Assembly: GCA_040219355.1 (NCBI GenBank) | Contig: JAVJSN010000007.1 | Span: forward strand, 1-64,000 | Origin: MH13 sp040219355 | GTDB taxonomy: Bacteria; Pseudomonadota; Alphaproteobacteria; Rhizobiales; MH13 | DNA: 64,000 nucleotides | Direction of reading: 5' to 3' | Shown: piece by piece, positions 51,967 through 62,436 of the stretch | How the letters are laid out: each line of letters opens with the position of its first letter | Position numbering within the stretch: position 1 is the first letter of the stretch | Program-made: the position numbers and the translations under genes | Notes under the pieces: model-generated | Database searches by the model: none | What the model saw: only the letters and a program-made list of their open reading frames with translations | What the model was told of the DNA's origin: nothing

Positions 51967-52740
51967 TTAACCAGCATTGGCAAGCCGAATGGTGCGCCGC
52001 AACTTCGATGTTTCTTCGCGCGCATCAGCAGCACTTAGGTGTTGGCTAGCCTGGCCAACATGGTCAATATGGGCTTGTGACGCGCTACGCGCTGCCGCAG
52101 CATCGCCGGAAATGATCGCCTCTATCAGCGCCAGGTGTTGGTTGAGCAGCGTTTGTCGCTCGCCGGATTGTTCGTAAAGGCGTTGGCGATTGTCGAAGAC
52201 ATCATCAGCGAGCAGTGTGTAGCAGGCACGCAGCACGTGCAAAAACACCAGATTGTGGGCAGATTCTACAATAAGCGTATGCAGCTCTACATCCAATTTT
52301 GCTTCGCGCTTTGCATCTCCGCTGGCGTATGCTTCGCGCATCGCCTCGCCAAGAGCCTGCAACATATCGCGATCAGATTGGGTGGCTCGCTCGGCGGCCA
52401 TCGCGGCCATATCAGCCTCGACCAAACGGCGGAACTCCAAATAGTCGGCCATACCCAAAGGCGAGGCGCGCAGCAATTTGGCAATGGGGGCTGAAAAAAC
52501 GTCGCCGATAAGGTCGGCGATGAATGTGCCCTCGCCATGGCGTGCAACCGTAAGCCCTTCGGACTCTAATTGCGAAAGGGCATCGCGCAAGATGGGGCGT
52601 GAGACGTCCAGATCTTGAGCCAATTGCCGTTCAGCTGGCAGGCGGTCGCCGGGGCGTAAAACTCCATCAAGAATAAGGCTGCGAAACCGCTCTACCACCG
52701 CTTCGGCGGTTCTTTTGTGGATGATCGGTTGGAAGACCAT
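51967..52740 (-). CDS. FadR-subfamily GntR regulator (LldR/GlcC-like)
   Basis: A 257-residue regulator. The winged helix is at about 10-75 (LRPGDRLPAERQLAQDLDV, then SRPILRDALSQLESEGL), followed by a helical FCD ligand domain with the metal-binding acidic/His residues (LEFRRLVEADMAA, DVELHTLIVES, LNQHLALIEAI). The frame also opens at a GTG at 52779, but that lies next to the palindrome at 52780-52790, so the ATG at 52740 is preferred. Lying just upstream of lldD, it probably responds to lactate or glycolate and controls that gene and perhaps itself. Confidence 0.85.
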   Translation of the reverse strand: MVFQPIIHKRTAEAVVERFRSLILDGVLRPGDRLPAERQLAQDLDVSRPILRDALSQLESEGLTVARHGEGTFIADLIGDVFSAPIAKLLRASPLGMADYLEFRRLVEADMAAMAAERATQSDRDMLQALGEAMREAYASGDAKREAKLDVELHTLIVESAHNLVFLHVLRACYTLLADDVFDNRQRLYEQSGERQTLLNQHLALIEAIISGDAAAARSASQAHIDHVGQASQHLSAADAREETSKLRRTIRLANAG

Positions 52741-52779
52741 GCCGTGCGCGAGCCCTATGTTTGTCGCTGTGTTTTGCAC

Positions 52780-52790
52780 ACCCTTAGGGT
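52780..52790. promoter_or_regulatory. Possible operator of the FadR-type regulator
   Basis: ACCCT-T-AGGGT is a perfect 11-bp palindrome 40 bp upstream of the chosen start codon of the regulator. Confidence 0.4.
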
Positions 52791-52843
52791 AAGCTGCGTG
52801 TACTGGTCAAATCAATTGGCCAGAAGTCACGCGCAGAACACTG

Positions 52844-53236
52844 CTATAACGACTCAAGATAGGCAATCAAATTGGCCACTTGTTCGGGCCGAAGGCGCTG
52901 CGCGGGCATGGTGCTGCGCTCGCCAATAAAGCGGGCCGGATCGGCAATGTAGTCTGCCACCAATTGGCCGTTCCACGCTTGACCGTTGCGTGCTTCCAGA
53001 GCAGCTGAATAGTCATAACCAGAAACACTTGCCACTGGCCGACCTATCAAGCCGTTGAGGTGCGGACCAACCGCATTGCTCGCGCCCGGACCAATCTGGT
53101 GACACGCTGAACAGCGATTGAACACACCTGCGCCAGCCTGCGCGTCCTGCGCCATTGCTCCAGGCACAAATGAACCTGCCAAAGGCATGGCAAAAAGACA
53201 GGCTGCAAAATGCAGCACGAAAAGGGAGCGGCGCAT
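52844..53236 (-). CDS. Class I c-type cytochrome
   Basis: A 130-residue periplasmic cytochrome. Signal peptide from MRRSLFVLHFAACLFAMPLA to about AMAQD. Heme is bound at FNRCSACHQIG, and the axial Met is in ERSTMPAQRLRPEQ. It has the length and HLNGLIGRPVAS segment of the mitochondrial-like c2 class. It lies among lactate and glycolate oxidation genes and may carry their electrons, but this is only location. The open frame extends to 53326, and the chosen ATG at 53236 gives a proper signal peptide. Confidence 0.9.
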   Translation of the reverse strand: MRRSLFVLHFAACLFAMPLAGSFVPGAMAQDAQAGAGVFNRCSACHQIGPGASNAVGPHLNGLIGRPVASVSGYDYSAALEARNGQAWNGQLVADYIADPARFIGERSTMPAQRLRPEQVANLIAYLESL

Positions 53237-53376
53237 GCGGACCTCTGCTCGCTCGAATGAGAACGGCCCTAATGTTGGGTGCCGAGCATGCTTCGTCAAC
53301 ATGAAAGGCCAATAAAGACCGTTCATGCTAAACGTTTTTGCTGCGGATGTGGATGTCTGAGCTCAGTTGAAATGCG

Positions 53377-54330
53377 TTACTCAGCAGCAGCGCGCATATC
53401 CTGTTCGACGGGGTTGAGCACGGCATCAAGGCCTTTGTCCCAATAGGGCGATTGGCCGTAGAGGCTGGCCATATAATCGATGAACACGCGCACTTTGGCG
53501 GGCAGGAAGCGGCGCGTTGGGTACACCGAGAACAGACCCACGCCGCGCGACGCACGATAACGCGGCAAAACAATCTGCAACTCACCGGATGACAGTTCCG
53601 GCCCGACATCCCAAGTAGAACGTAAACTGATACCGATACCTGCCAACACCGCCTCGCGAATGACTTCGCTGGAGTTCGTCATGATCGCAGACTGCGGTTT
53701 CACAGTCGTTCCCTCGCCAGAGTTATCCTCAAGCTTCCAGACATCCTGGGACTGAGAAGCCAGCAATGTGTGCCGGCTGAGCTCTTCGATGGACTGCGGC
53801 ATGCCGTGTCTCTCAATGTAGCTCGGCGACGCGCACAGGACCCGATAAATCGGCGCAAGCTTTCGTGCCACAAGCGTCGAATCGTTCAGTTCGGCGATGC
53901 GTAAGGCCACATCGAAGCCCTCACTGACCAAATCGACAAAATCGTCAGCAAGCACCAATTGCAGCGTCAGTTCTGGATGGGCGGCCATGAATGAGGCAAG
54001 GTGCGGCGCGACATGCATGCGACCGAAACTGGTAGGAGCTGAGATTTTCAGCACGCCGGAGGCCATGGCCGATCGCCGTGTGACGAAACTCTCGGCCTCT
54101 TCAACACTGGCAAGAATGGCCACCACACGCTCATAAAAACCTTTGCCGGCCTCGGTCAGTGCGATTTGCCGGGTGGTGCGCTGAAGCAAACGAGTGCCGA
54201 GGCGATCTTCCAGGCGACGCAGGCGCTTTGACACGACAGCTGGCGACAGCGACATATCACGAGCGGCAGCCGACATACTTCCGGCCGCGACAACGCGGGC
54301 GAATATCTCCAGATCGAGAAAGTTGCTCAT
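53377..54330 (-). CDS. LysR family transcriptional regulator
   Basis: A 317-residue LysR protein. The helix-turn-helix reads SMSAAARDMSLSPAVVSKRL, then RLEDRLGTRLLQRTTRQIA. The effector domain follows, with ADDFVDLVSEGFDVALRIAE, typical of the CrgA/DmlR-like branch. It diverges from glcDEF across a 396-bp AT-rich region, so it may regulate that operon, but a FadR-type regulator is also near. Confidence 0.9.
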   Translation of the reverse strand: MSNFLDLEIFARVVAAGSMSAAARDMSLSPAVVSKRLRRLEDRLGTRLLQRTTRQIALTEAGKGFYERVVAILASVEEAESFVTRRSAMASGVLKISAPTSFGRMHVAPHLASFMAAHPELTLQLVLADDFVDLVSEGFDVALRIAELNDSTLVARKLAPIYRVLCASPSYIERHGMPQSIEELSRHTLLASQSQDVWKLEDNSGEGTTVKPQSAIMTNSSEVIREAVLAGIGISLRSTWDVGPELSSGELQIVLPRYRASRGVGLFSVYPTRRFLPAKVRVFIDYMASLYGQSPYWDKGLDAVLNPVEQDMRAAAE

Positions 54331-54726
54331 CTGCGTGTGCCAATCCTACCTTGGTGAGCCATTGACAGAGCCTGAAACCGGCATCTCTTAAGCTCTTTTG
54401 CGCCACAAAGACCATACTCTGTGCCGTTGGTCGAAATCTCGTTTTGCCCGCGTTCGACATCCAACATTTGACGATGTCAGGGCAGTGCAAGCATTCAATT
54501 TTCTTTATATAAGTAGTTTCTACAATATATTGCAATCTTCGTCGAGAGGTAAAAAAACTTGACCACTGAACCTCGTTTGAGGCATGAAGCGCCATAATGC
54601 AAAAACCCTAAGTAGAGGGATGTACGCCCTAGGCGCTGTTTTGGATGCTAAGGTTTCTAAGGAAATGTGACGGGCAAACCCGGTCACTTGGCACCCATTC
54701 AACCGTGCCGCAATGAGGAGGGGGCC
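54331..54726. promoter_or_regulatory. AT-rich control region between the LysR gene and glcD
   Basis: 396 bp without a gene. It contains the palindrome CAATATATTG (54523-54532) within a stretch where A and T dominate (about 54495-54545), a CATAAT box near 54593, and GAGGAGGGGG directly before glcD. This is enough space for a LysR binding site and two promoters. Exact start points are not visible. Confidence 0.45.
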
Positions 54727-56190
54727 ATGGGGTTCATTGAAATGCCGCAGCCGGACGCTGCGATTGTTGGTAAGCGCGAGCAGATAACCAACGGGTTGCG
54801 CTCCATTGTGCCTGGAGAGGGCGTGATTACCGATCCCAAGCAGTTGGTGCCTTACGAAACCGACGCTTTCACTGCCTATCGCCGTGTGCCGTTGGCCGTC
54901 GTGTTGCCGGAAACAACTGAACAAGTCGCCGCGATCATGAAGTTCTGCAACGCTCATGGCGTGCCGGTGGTGCCGCGCGGTGCAGGAACATCGCTGGCTG
55001 GCGGTGCCATCCCACAGGAAGACGCGGTCGTGATTGGCCTCTCGAAGATGCGCTCCGTCGTTTCGATCAACTATGCCAATCGCACAGCCATTGTGCAGGC
55101 TGGAATCACCAATCTTGCCGTGTCTGATGCTGTGACCAAGGATGGTTTCTTTTACGCCCCCGATCCGTCTTCGCAGCTTGCCTGCACGATCGGTGGGAAC
55201 ATCGCGATGAACTCCGGCGGCGCACACTGTCTGAAGTATGGCGTGACGACCAACAACTTGCTTGGTCTGAAGCTGGTGTTGATGGACGGAACGGTGGTTG
55301 ATCTCGGCGGCGAAAGCTTTGATGGGCCAGGCTATGATTTGGTTGGTTTGCTGTGTGGTTCCGAAGGGCAGCTTGGCATCGTCACCGAGGCGACCGTGCG
55401 GCTGTTGCCCAAAGCAGAGGGCGCGCGCCCGGTTCTCTTCGGATTTGACACCGCGCTCGACGCGGGCACCTGCGTTGCCGACATCATTGCCCAGGGCATC
55501 GTTCCGGTGGCTATGGAGTTCATGGACAAGCCGGCCATCGACATCTGCGAAGGCTTCGCCAAGGCCGGCTATCCGATGGACGTCGATGCGTTGCTGATCA
55601 TCGAGGTCGAGGGCTCCGAGGCCGAGATGGATGCGATGTTGGCGCGAATCGTCAAGATCGCACGCGAGCATAAGGTCAAGCGCATCAAAGAGAGCGAGTC
55701 GGCAATGGAAGCCGCCGCGATCTGGAAGGGCCGCAAATCCGCCTTCGGCGCGACAGGGCGTATCGCCGATTATATTTGCATGGATGGGACAATCCCAACC
55801 GGCCAGTTGCCTCGCGTGCTCAAAGGGATCGATGAAATCGTCAAAGGCTATGGACTACGCGTGGCCAACGTTTTCCATGCCGGTGACGGCAATTTGCATC
55901 CGCTCATCCTCTACAACGTCAATGACCCCGAAGAACGCGACAAGGCGGAGTTGGCTGGCAATGATGTCCTTCGCCTGTGCGTCGAGGTTGGTGGTTGCCT
56001 GACCGGTGAGCATGGCGTTGGTATCGAAAAACGCGACCTGATGACCGATCAGTTCAACGAAGAAGATCTGCATCAGCAAATGCGTGTGCGCGCTGTCTTC
56101 GACCGCGCATGGCTGATGAACCCGGCCAAAGTCTTCCCATTAGAAGGGCGTTTGAAAGCAGAGCCTGTTCAAACCGGTGAGGCGGCCTGA
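54727..56190 (+). CDS. glcD: Glycolate oxidase, FAD subunit
   Basis: A 487-residue FAD protein of the VAO/PCMH fold. The flavin-binding part is VPVVPRGAGTSLAGGAIPQE, SQLACTIGGNIAMNSGGAHC and LLCGSEGQLGIVTEATVRLL. The C-terminal part has NVFHAGDGNLHPLILYNVND and GEHGVGIEKRDLM. It is the catalytic subunit that oxidises glycolate (or D-lactate) to glyoxylate. AGGAGG precedes the ATG at 54727, and the frame open to 54667 is not used. The stop overlaps the glcE start by one base (TGATG). Confidence 0.95.
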   Translation: MGFIEMPQPDAAIVGKREQITNGLRSIVPGEGVITDPKQLVPYETDAFTAYRRVPLAVVLPETTEQVAAIMKFCNAHGVPVVPRGAGTSLAGGAIPQEDAVVIGLSKMRSVVSINYANRTAIVQAGITNLAVSDAVTKDGFFYAPDPSSQLACTIGGNIAMNSGGAHCLKYGVTTNNLLGLKLVLMDGTVVDLGGESFDGPGYDLVGLLCGSEGQLGIVTEATVRLLPKAEGARPVLFGFDTALDAGTCVADIIAQGIVPVAMEFMDKPAIDICEGFAKAGYPMDVDALLIIEVEGSEAEMDAMLARIVKIAREHKVKRIKESESAMEAAAIWKGRKSAFGATGRIADYICMDGTIPTGQLPRVLKGIDEIVKGYGLRVANVFHAGDGNLHPLILYNVNDPEERDKAELAGNDVLRLCVEVGGCLTGEHGVGIEKRDLMTDQFNEEDLHQQMRVRAVFDRAWLMNPAKVFPLEGRLKAEPVQTGEAA

Positions 56191-57362
56191 TGAGCCTTAC
56201 AACCGAACGAGCCGTCGCCGACTTTGTCGCCAATGCTGTGGAAGCCGGTCGCCCCATCACCATCGAGGGCGGCGGCACGCGCAGCGCGGTCACACGCCCG
56301 GTGCAGAGCGAAGAAACGCTAAAGTTGTCCGGCCTTACGGGCATCACGCTTTATGAACCTGCTGAGATGGTCATCGGTGCATGGGCGGGCACGCCGCTGG
56401 CGGAAATCGAAGCCGCACTGGCAGAGAAGAACCAGATCCTGTCCTTTGAGCCGGCGGATTACCGCACAGCGCTGGGCACGGAAGGCGAGCCAACAATTGG
56501 TGGCGTCGTGGCTGGCAACATATCCGGCCCACGGCGCATCTTGGCCGGCGCAGCCCGCGACAATTTGATTGGCGTGCGGTTTGTGAACGGTCGTGGCGAG
56601 ATCATCAAGAATGGTGGCCGGGTGATGAAAAACGTCACCGGCCTTGATCTGGTCAAGCTTCAGGCTGGCGCCTGGGGCACGCTTGGCGTGCTGACCGAGG
56701 TGATCTTCAAGGTCACACCGCGTCCGCCCGAAGGTCGCACGCTTGTCGTCGAAGGGCTGTCGGATCGCGACGGCGTCGATCTGTTAGGTCGTGCCATGGG
56801 CACACCATTTGAGGTCAATGGCGCAGCGCATCTGCCCGCCGTAGATCGCAAACCGGCGCGCACGCTGATGCGCCTGGAAGGCTTTCCCGATCAGCTCGAC
56901 TACCGCATTCCGGAGCTGAAAAAGACGCTTGGCGTTTCCGGGTCGGCGCTTTCAGGTGAGGATCATACCGCGCTCTGGAAGGATGTTCGCGACATTGCGG
57001 CGTTTCCGGCTGATGGCGATGCAGCTCTGTGGCGGATTTCTTGCCCGGCCATGGCTGGCCCTGACATCGTGGCTGCGATTGCCGCCCAACGGTCCGTCAG
57101 TGCGTTTTACGATTGGTCCGGCGGTCTGGTATGGCTGCAAACCCGTGTTGCGGACGATGCCGGTGCCGATGTCATCCGCGCTGCTTGCGAGCCGTACTCG
57201 GGCGCCCACGCCACTTTGTTCCGCGCGCCGCCAGCCATCAAGGCCAATGTCCCGGTCTTCAATCCGCTGGAACCGGCGCATATGGCGCTCACCCGATCCA
57301 TCAAGGCGAGCCTTGATCCGCAGGGCCTGTTCAACCCCGGCGCCATGTATGCTGGCGTTTAG
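56190..57362 (+). CDS. glcE: Glycolate oxidase, FAD-binding subunit
   Basis: A 390-residue FAD-binding protein of the GlcE type. It has GEPTIGGVVAGNISGPRRIL and NGGRVMKNVTGLDLVKLQAG, which are characteristic of this subunit. It is co-translated with glcD and followed by glcF after 21 bp. In Escherichia coli all three subunits are required for activity. Confidence 0.93.
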   Translation: MSLTTERAVADFVANAVEAGRPITIEGGGTRSAVTRPVQSEETLKLSGLTGITLYEPAEMVIGAWAGTPLAEIEAALAEKNQILSFEPADYRTALGTEGEPTIGGVVAGNISGPRRILAGAARDNLIGVRFVNGRGEIIKNGGRVMKNVTGLDLVKLQAGAWGTLGVLTEVIFKVTPRPPEGRTLVVEGLSDRDGVDLLGRAMGTPFEVNGAAHLPAVDRKPARTLMRLEGFPDQLDYRIPELKKTLGVSGSALSGEDHTALWKDVRDIAAFPADGDAALWRISCPAMAGPDIVAAIAAQRSVSAFYDWSGGLVWLQTRVADDAGADVIRAACEPYSGAHATLFRAPPAIKANVPVFNPLEPAHMALTRSIKASLDPQGLFNPGAMYAGV

Positions 57363-57383
57363 GGCGAAGGTTTAGAGAGTACA

Positions 57384-58751
<1,368 letters not shown>

Positions 58752-58796
58752 AGCGACATTGTCAGTCTCGGGTAAAGCCCGAGGACGCCCCGACCG

Positions 58797-59159
58797 CTAC
58801 GGGGTGGAAATTCCGGCCCTTTGAAGCGGCACGGTGGCCAATGCCAGGCACCCCGCAAGTCCATTTCCGAATGGCGCGTCGGAGTAAGTTAGCCACGCGC
58901 CTTCCGTCTTCAATCGGTCGGCAAAGCCGGGCTCGTTGCTGTGGGCAATAATGATTGTTTCCGGCAGACTTGAACGGACGAAAGTCCCGTCGGCTGCAGC
59001 AATAGCCTGCATGATAGAGCGTTCATCGGCTGTCGGCGGAAAGACAGCGATCAGCAGGCCGTCTTCATTCGCCTCACCTTGGCTTGCCCAAAGTACCAGT
59101 GCCATGGCGGCAAAGGCCGCCACAAGGAATCCACTGATCAGGGCGCTGGTCGAAGGCAT
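58797..59159 (-). CDS. Small membrane-anchored protein of unknown function
   Basis: A 120-residue protein with one hydrophobic segment near the N-terminus (ISGFLVAAFAAMALVLWA) and a soluble C-terminal part of about 90 residues (LLIAVFPPTADERSIMQAIA, FGNGLAGCLALATVPLQRAG). I do not recognise a named family. It converges with glcF and lies 40 bp downstream of the Lrp gene on the same strand. Confidence 0.6.
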   Translation of the reverse strand: MPSTSALISGFLVAAFAAMALVLWASQGEANEDGLLIAVFPPTADERSIMQAIAAADGTFVRSSLPETIIIAHSNEPGFADRLKTEGAWLTYSDAPFGNGLAGCLALATVPLQRAGISTP

Positions 59160-59199
59160 GCTTTGGATATGGGCGCTTCCGCCGGTAAGAGCAACGGTG

Positions 59200-59661
59200 C
59201 TAAAGCGGCAGTTCGGTTGTGTCCTTGATGTCTTCCATCACGAAACTTGCCGACACATCGGAGATTGGCACCCGTTCGATGAGCCGCTGATAGAAGGCAT
59301 CATAGGCGCGCACATTGGCGATACGCACACGTAAAATGTAATCCAGATCGCCAGAGAGGCGGTGTGCGCCGACTATCTCCGGCAGATCTTGCACGGCCTT
59401 ATTGAATGTCTTCAGCCAGTCGGCATCGTGCCGGTTGGTGCGCACCAAAACAAAAGTCATGAGATCAAGGCCAACGCTTTGCGGATCAACCAGCGCGACG
59501 CGTCCGGTCAGCACGCCCGCGTCTTCCATGTTCTTGATCCGTCGCCAACAGGCATTGCGCGAAAGGTGAACGCATTCCGCCAACGAATCCATGCTCATCG
59601 ATGCGTCACGTTGCAGCAATCGGAGGATACGGCGATCCATTTCGTCGAACTGGTAGCTCAT
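59200..59661 (-). CDS. Lrp/AsnC family transcriptional regulator
   Basis: A 153-residue protein. The HTH is at about 5-50 (MDRRILRLLQRDASMSMDSL, then VHLSRNACWRRIKNMEDAGV), followed by the RAM ligand-binding domain (IVGAHRLSGDLDYILRVRIA). The ATG at 59661 gives the usual N-terminus (MSYQFDEMD); the longer frame from 59697 is not needed. It diverges from the DUF6356 gene with 104 bp between and may control it. An amino acid effector is typical of the family. Confidence 0.93.
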   Translation of the reverse strand: MSYQFDEMDRRILRLLQRDASMSMDSLAECVHLSRNACWRRIKNMEDAGVLTGRVALVDPQSVGLDLMTFVLVRTNRHDADWLKTFNKAVQDLPEIVGAHRLSGDLDYILRVRIANVRAYDAFYQRLIERVPISDVSASFVMEDIKDTTELPL

Positions 59662-59765
59662 AGAAGAGATTGTATCCCAAAAATGCCAGAAATCCAATCA
59701 TCATTGGGATGTTTGCCCGGCGTGATTGTGCGATCTTTGATACGTCACTTTAGAGGAGGTTCATC

Positions 59766-60002
59766 ATGACGGATCATGTCGATACGCAGCCACGCAAAAG
59801 CTTCTGGCGTGGGTTCGTTGATCATCCTGCCAGCGTCAATGAAACCTATTTTGAGCATATGCGCTTCGCGGGCACTTTCGCGTTGACCCTTTTTGGTGCC
59901 GGTCTCGCCGCTTTGATCCACGCGATCATTCCACCACTGTTTGAAACGACCGCCAGCCGCCTGATCAAGACGCTGCACGCCCGCATGGAAGCGCGCCACT
60001 AA
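59766..60002 (+). CDS. DUF6356 family small membrane protein
   Basis: A 78-residue protein with the DUF6356-like pattern SFWRGFVDHPASVNETYFEH and one hydrophobic helix (TFALTLFGAGLAALIHAIIP). Function unknown. AGGAGG precedes the ATG by six bases. It is followed after three bases by the GATase gene, so the two are in one transcript. Confidence 0.8.
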   Translation: MTDHVDTQPRKSFWRGFVDHPASVNETYFEHMRFAGTFALTLFGAGLAALIHAIIPPLFETTASRLIKTLHARMEARH

Positions 60003-60005
60003 CCG

Positions 60006-60806
60006 ATGTGCCGCCTCGCTGCCTATCTCGGACCCGCCATTCCCCTGGGCCAGATCATAGTCGAGCCCAAACACTCCTTGCTTGAACAGAGCCAGCATGC
60101 CGCAGAGGCCAAGCTTGCGGTCAACGGTGATGGTTTCGGCTTTGCCTGGTACGACCGCCAGCGTGAACCCGGCCTCTACCGCGATGTGCTTCCGGCCTGG
60201 TCGGATGGCAATTTGCTGAGCCTTTGTCGGATGATCCGCTCGCGCCTGTTCCTGGCCCATGTGCGTGCCTCGACCACCGGGGAGACATCGCGGGTCAATT
60301 GCCACCCTTTCGCCCATGGCAACTGGACTTTCATGCACAACGGGCAGGTGCCCGATATCGAGCGCATCCGCCGTTCGCTTGAAGCGCTGCTGCCCGACGA
60401 ACTGTATGCCCAGCGGCGCGGCTCGACAGATTCTGAGCTGATTTTCCTGCTGCTGCTCACCTATGGCCTCAATGATGATCCGGCTGGGGCCGTGCGCGCG
60501 GTCCTCGCGCTGCTGGCCCAGCGCAGCTGTTACGGGCAGGGCAGGCAGGCGGTTCGCTTGACCTGCGTGCTCAGCGATGGCGTATCCATCTACGCCTTCC
60601 GCCATGCAAGCGACGCCCATTGCCCGACGCTCTACAAGCGTCAGAATGCCGATGGTGGCTGGACGATTGCCTCCGAACCGCTTGACGGCATTGCGGCCAA
60701 TTGGCAGGCCGTGGAACCGGACGCCTTCACCCAGCTGGATGCCCGCGGAAGCCAGATCGTACCACTTCACCTTACCGCTGGATCGCGCCGTTCGGCTGTC
60801 GCATAA
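60006..60806 (+). CDS. Class II glutamine amidotransferase (YafJ/EgtC-like)
   Basis: A 266-residue Ntn-hydrolase with the catalytic Cys2 at the exposed N-terminus (MCRLAAYLGPAIPLG) and glutamine-pocket parts FGFAWYDRQREPGLY, LAHVRASTTGETSRVNCHPF and FMHNGQVPD. The family includes EgtC (ergothioneine) and YafJ/DUF4-type proteins with unknown amidated partner. No ergothioneine genes are near. It is preceded directly by the DUF6356 gene and followed by a HugZ-like gene. Confidence 0.85.
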   Translation: MCRLAAYLGPAIPLGQIIVEPKHSLLEQSQHAAEAKLAVNGDGFGFAWYDRQREPGLYRDVLPAWSDGNLLSLCRMIRSRLFLAHVRASTTGETSRVNCHPFAHGNWTFMHNGQVPDIERIRRSLEALLPDELYAQRRGSTDSELIFLLLLTYGLNDDPAGAVRAVLALLAQRSCYGQGRQAVRLTCVLSDGVSIYAFRHASDAHCPTLYKRQNADGGWTIASEPLDGIAANWQAVEPDAFTQLDARGSQIVPLHLTAGSRRSAVA

Positions 60807-60814
60807 AGCGGGGC

Positions 60815-61318
60815 ATGACAACACCAGAAAAAACGACATCGACCATCCGACCCGTCGATGATGAAGCACGCGCCATGGCTCGTGCTTTGCTCGACAAAGC
60901 TCCCTTTGCCGCGCTCGCCCATCTTGAGCCCGAAACGGGCCATCCTTTGGTGACGCGCGTCGGCTTCGGATTGGATGCCGAAGGTGCGCCGCTGCTCTTG
61001 ATGTCGGAGCTATCAGCCCACTTTGCTGCTCTTGCCGCTGATGGGCGTTGCTCGCTGCTCATCGGTGAACCTGGCCAGATCAATAAGCCGGGCGGCGACC
61101 CTCTTACCCATCCGCGCTTAACGCTGGTCGGACGGGCAGCTCGGGTCCTCCAATCGTCACGCGATGCTGCACGTGCCGCGTATCTGGGCCGCAATCCCAA
61201 AGCGAAACTGTACGCCGATTTCGGCGATTTTCACTTTTGGCAAATCACACCTGAACGTGCATTTCTCAACGGCGGATTCGGCAAAGCTTACGATCTCGAC
61301 CCATCAGATTTGACGTAA
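60815..61318 (+). CDS. HugZ-like pyridoxamine 5'-phosphate oxidase family protein
   Basis: A 167-residue FMN-binding split-barrel protein: ARALLDKAPFAALAHLEPET, MSELSAHFAALAADGRCSLL, LIGEPGQINKPGGDPLTHPR and AYLGRNPKAKLYADFGDFHF. This is the heme-utilisation (HugZ/HutZ) branch, though many members have other roles. The gene starts eight bases after the GATase stop, and the longer frame from 60701 is a shadow of that gene. Confidence 0.85.
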   Translation: MTTPEKTTSTIRPVDDEARAMARALLDKAPFAALAHLEPETGHPLVTRVGFGLDAEGAPLLLMSELSAHFAALAADGRCSLLIGEPGQINKPGGDPLTHPRLTLVGRAARVLQSSRDAARAAYLGRNPKAKLYADFGDFHFWQITPERAFLNGGFGKAYDLDPSDLT

Positions 61319-61344
61319 AAAAGGCAGCTCGAAAGCTGCCTTTT
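61317..61344. terminator. Bidirectional terminator
   Basis: AAAGGCAGCT-CGAA-AGCTGCCTTT overlaps the stop of the HugZ-like gene and lies 28 bp after the stop of the converging L,D-transpeptidase gene. A-T runs on both sides allow termination of both genes. Confidence 0.85.
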
Positions 61345-61371
61345 GATCCGTCTTAGAAGATGATGTGTCGT

Positions 61372-62160
61372 CTACAGAACCACCACGCGCGCGCCAATTT
61401 GTACGCGTTCGTAAAGGTCGGTCACGTCCTCGTTGCGCATGCGGATGCAACCCGATGACATCGCCTGACCAATGGTCCAGGGCTGATTGGTGCCATGAAT
61501 ACGATAGAGCGTGTCGCGACCGCCTTCATAAAGGTAGAGCGCACGGGCACCCAGCGGGTTGTCAACGCCGCCCGGCATGCCGTGGCGCCACTCTTCCAGC
61601 TCCGGCTGACGCTCGATCATCGAGGCCGGCGGTGTCCAGCGAGGCCATTCGGCGCGGCGCTGAATGGTGGCCGTACCCGACCAACCGAAGCCAGCGCGAC
61701 CAACACCCACGCCATAGCGGCGCGCCTGCCCGTTCTCTTCAACCAAATAGAGGAAGCGATTGTGTGGATCGACAATGATCGTGCCCACAGCGTGGTGAGT
61801 GTCATAACTTACCACCTGAGGCAGAAAAATCGGATTGAGCTGGTGGGTCGGCTCAATGCTCGCCTGCTGCACTTGTGGGCGAAGCCCAGGGCGCGTTTGA
61901 AGCGTTGGGCGCGTAACGATGCGGCCACTTAGCGATCGCTGATACTGCTGTTGGCGCGCATGATGCTGTTGTCGCGCATAGTTGGGTTGAAGCTGAAGAA
62001 GCCACGGCGAAGAGCGTTCATCGTGCAAGATCACATAAGGTGAGCCCGCATGATAGCTGACTGACTGGGCCTGCGCATCGTTCATTGTCACCCCAACCAA
62101 CATGGTCAGCGCGCCCAACCCCAGCAGAGCCTTGCTTGTCCAAATCCCGTAATCCATCAC
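61372..62160 (-). CDS. L,D-transpeptidase (YkuD domain)
   Basis: A 262-residue periplasmic protein with an N-terminal signal (ALLGLGALTMLVGVTMNDAQA), a Gln/His-rich linker (about 50-110, ARQQHHARQQQYQRSL) and the YkuD catalytic domain (about 115-262). The active-site motif YRIHGTNQPW is followed by SSGCIRMRNEDVTDLYE (catalytic His and Cys). It makes 3-3 cross-links or attaches lipoproteins to peptidoglycan. The second Met is also a possible start. Single gene. Confidence 0.92.
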   Translation of the reverse strand: MMDYGIWTSKALLGLGALTMLVGVTMNDAQAQSVSYHAGSPYVILHDERSSPWLLQLQPNYARQQHHARQQQYQRSLSGRIVTRPTLQTRPGLRPQVQQASIEPTHQLNPIFLPQVVSYDTHHAVGTIIVDPHNRFLYLVEENGQARRYGVGVGRAGFGWSGTATIQRRAEWPRWTPPASMIERQPELEEWRHGMPGGVDNPLGARALYLYEGGRDTLYRIHGTNQPWTIGQAMSSGCIRMRNEDVTDLYERVQIGARVVVL

Positions 62161-62436
62161 GAACCGTCCTTACACCTGACAAAGAAGACGATTGCCGCGC
62201 ACAGCGCCGCAAACTCAGGCTCTAGAAGGCCAGAGAGCGCCAAGGGAATGGTGAATCAAAATCCGAAAAGCCGCGTCAGATGCCCATAAAGCCGGTATTG
62301 CTTTGTTCATGGTGAATCGCGCGCAAAAAGATGTGGTAAAGCGCGCGTTAGGGCAGAGGGTTAATCAACTGTTTCACTGCGGTGGATCACGTCAAACGTT
62401 CGATGCACTTAATAAGGTTCGAACAGGAGAAACATC
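62161..62436. other. Intergenic region upstream of the GFA gene
   Basis: 276 bp between two divergent genes. The only ribosome-like site is AGGAGA before the GFA start. The open frame that runs from 62303 into the GFA gene in another frame is a shadow. Confidence 0.4.

Noticed and set aside
54520..55671. A 383-residue minus-strand frame
   Set aside because: Antisense to glcD, with shadow composition.
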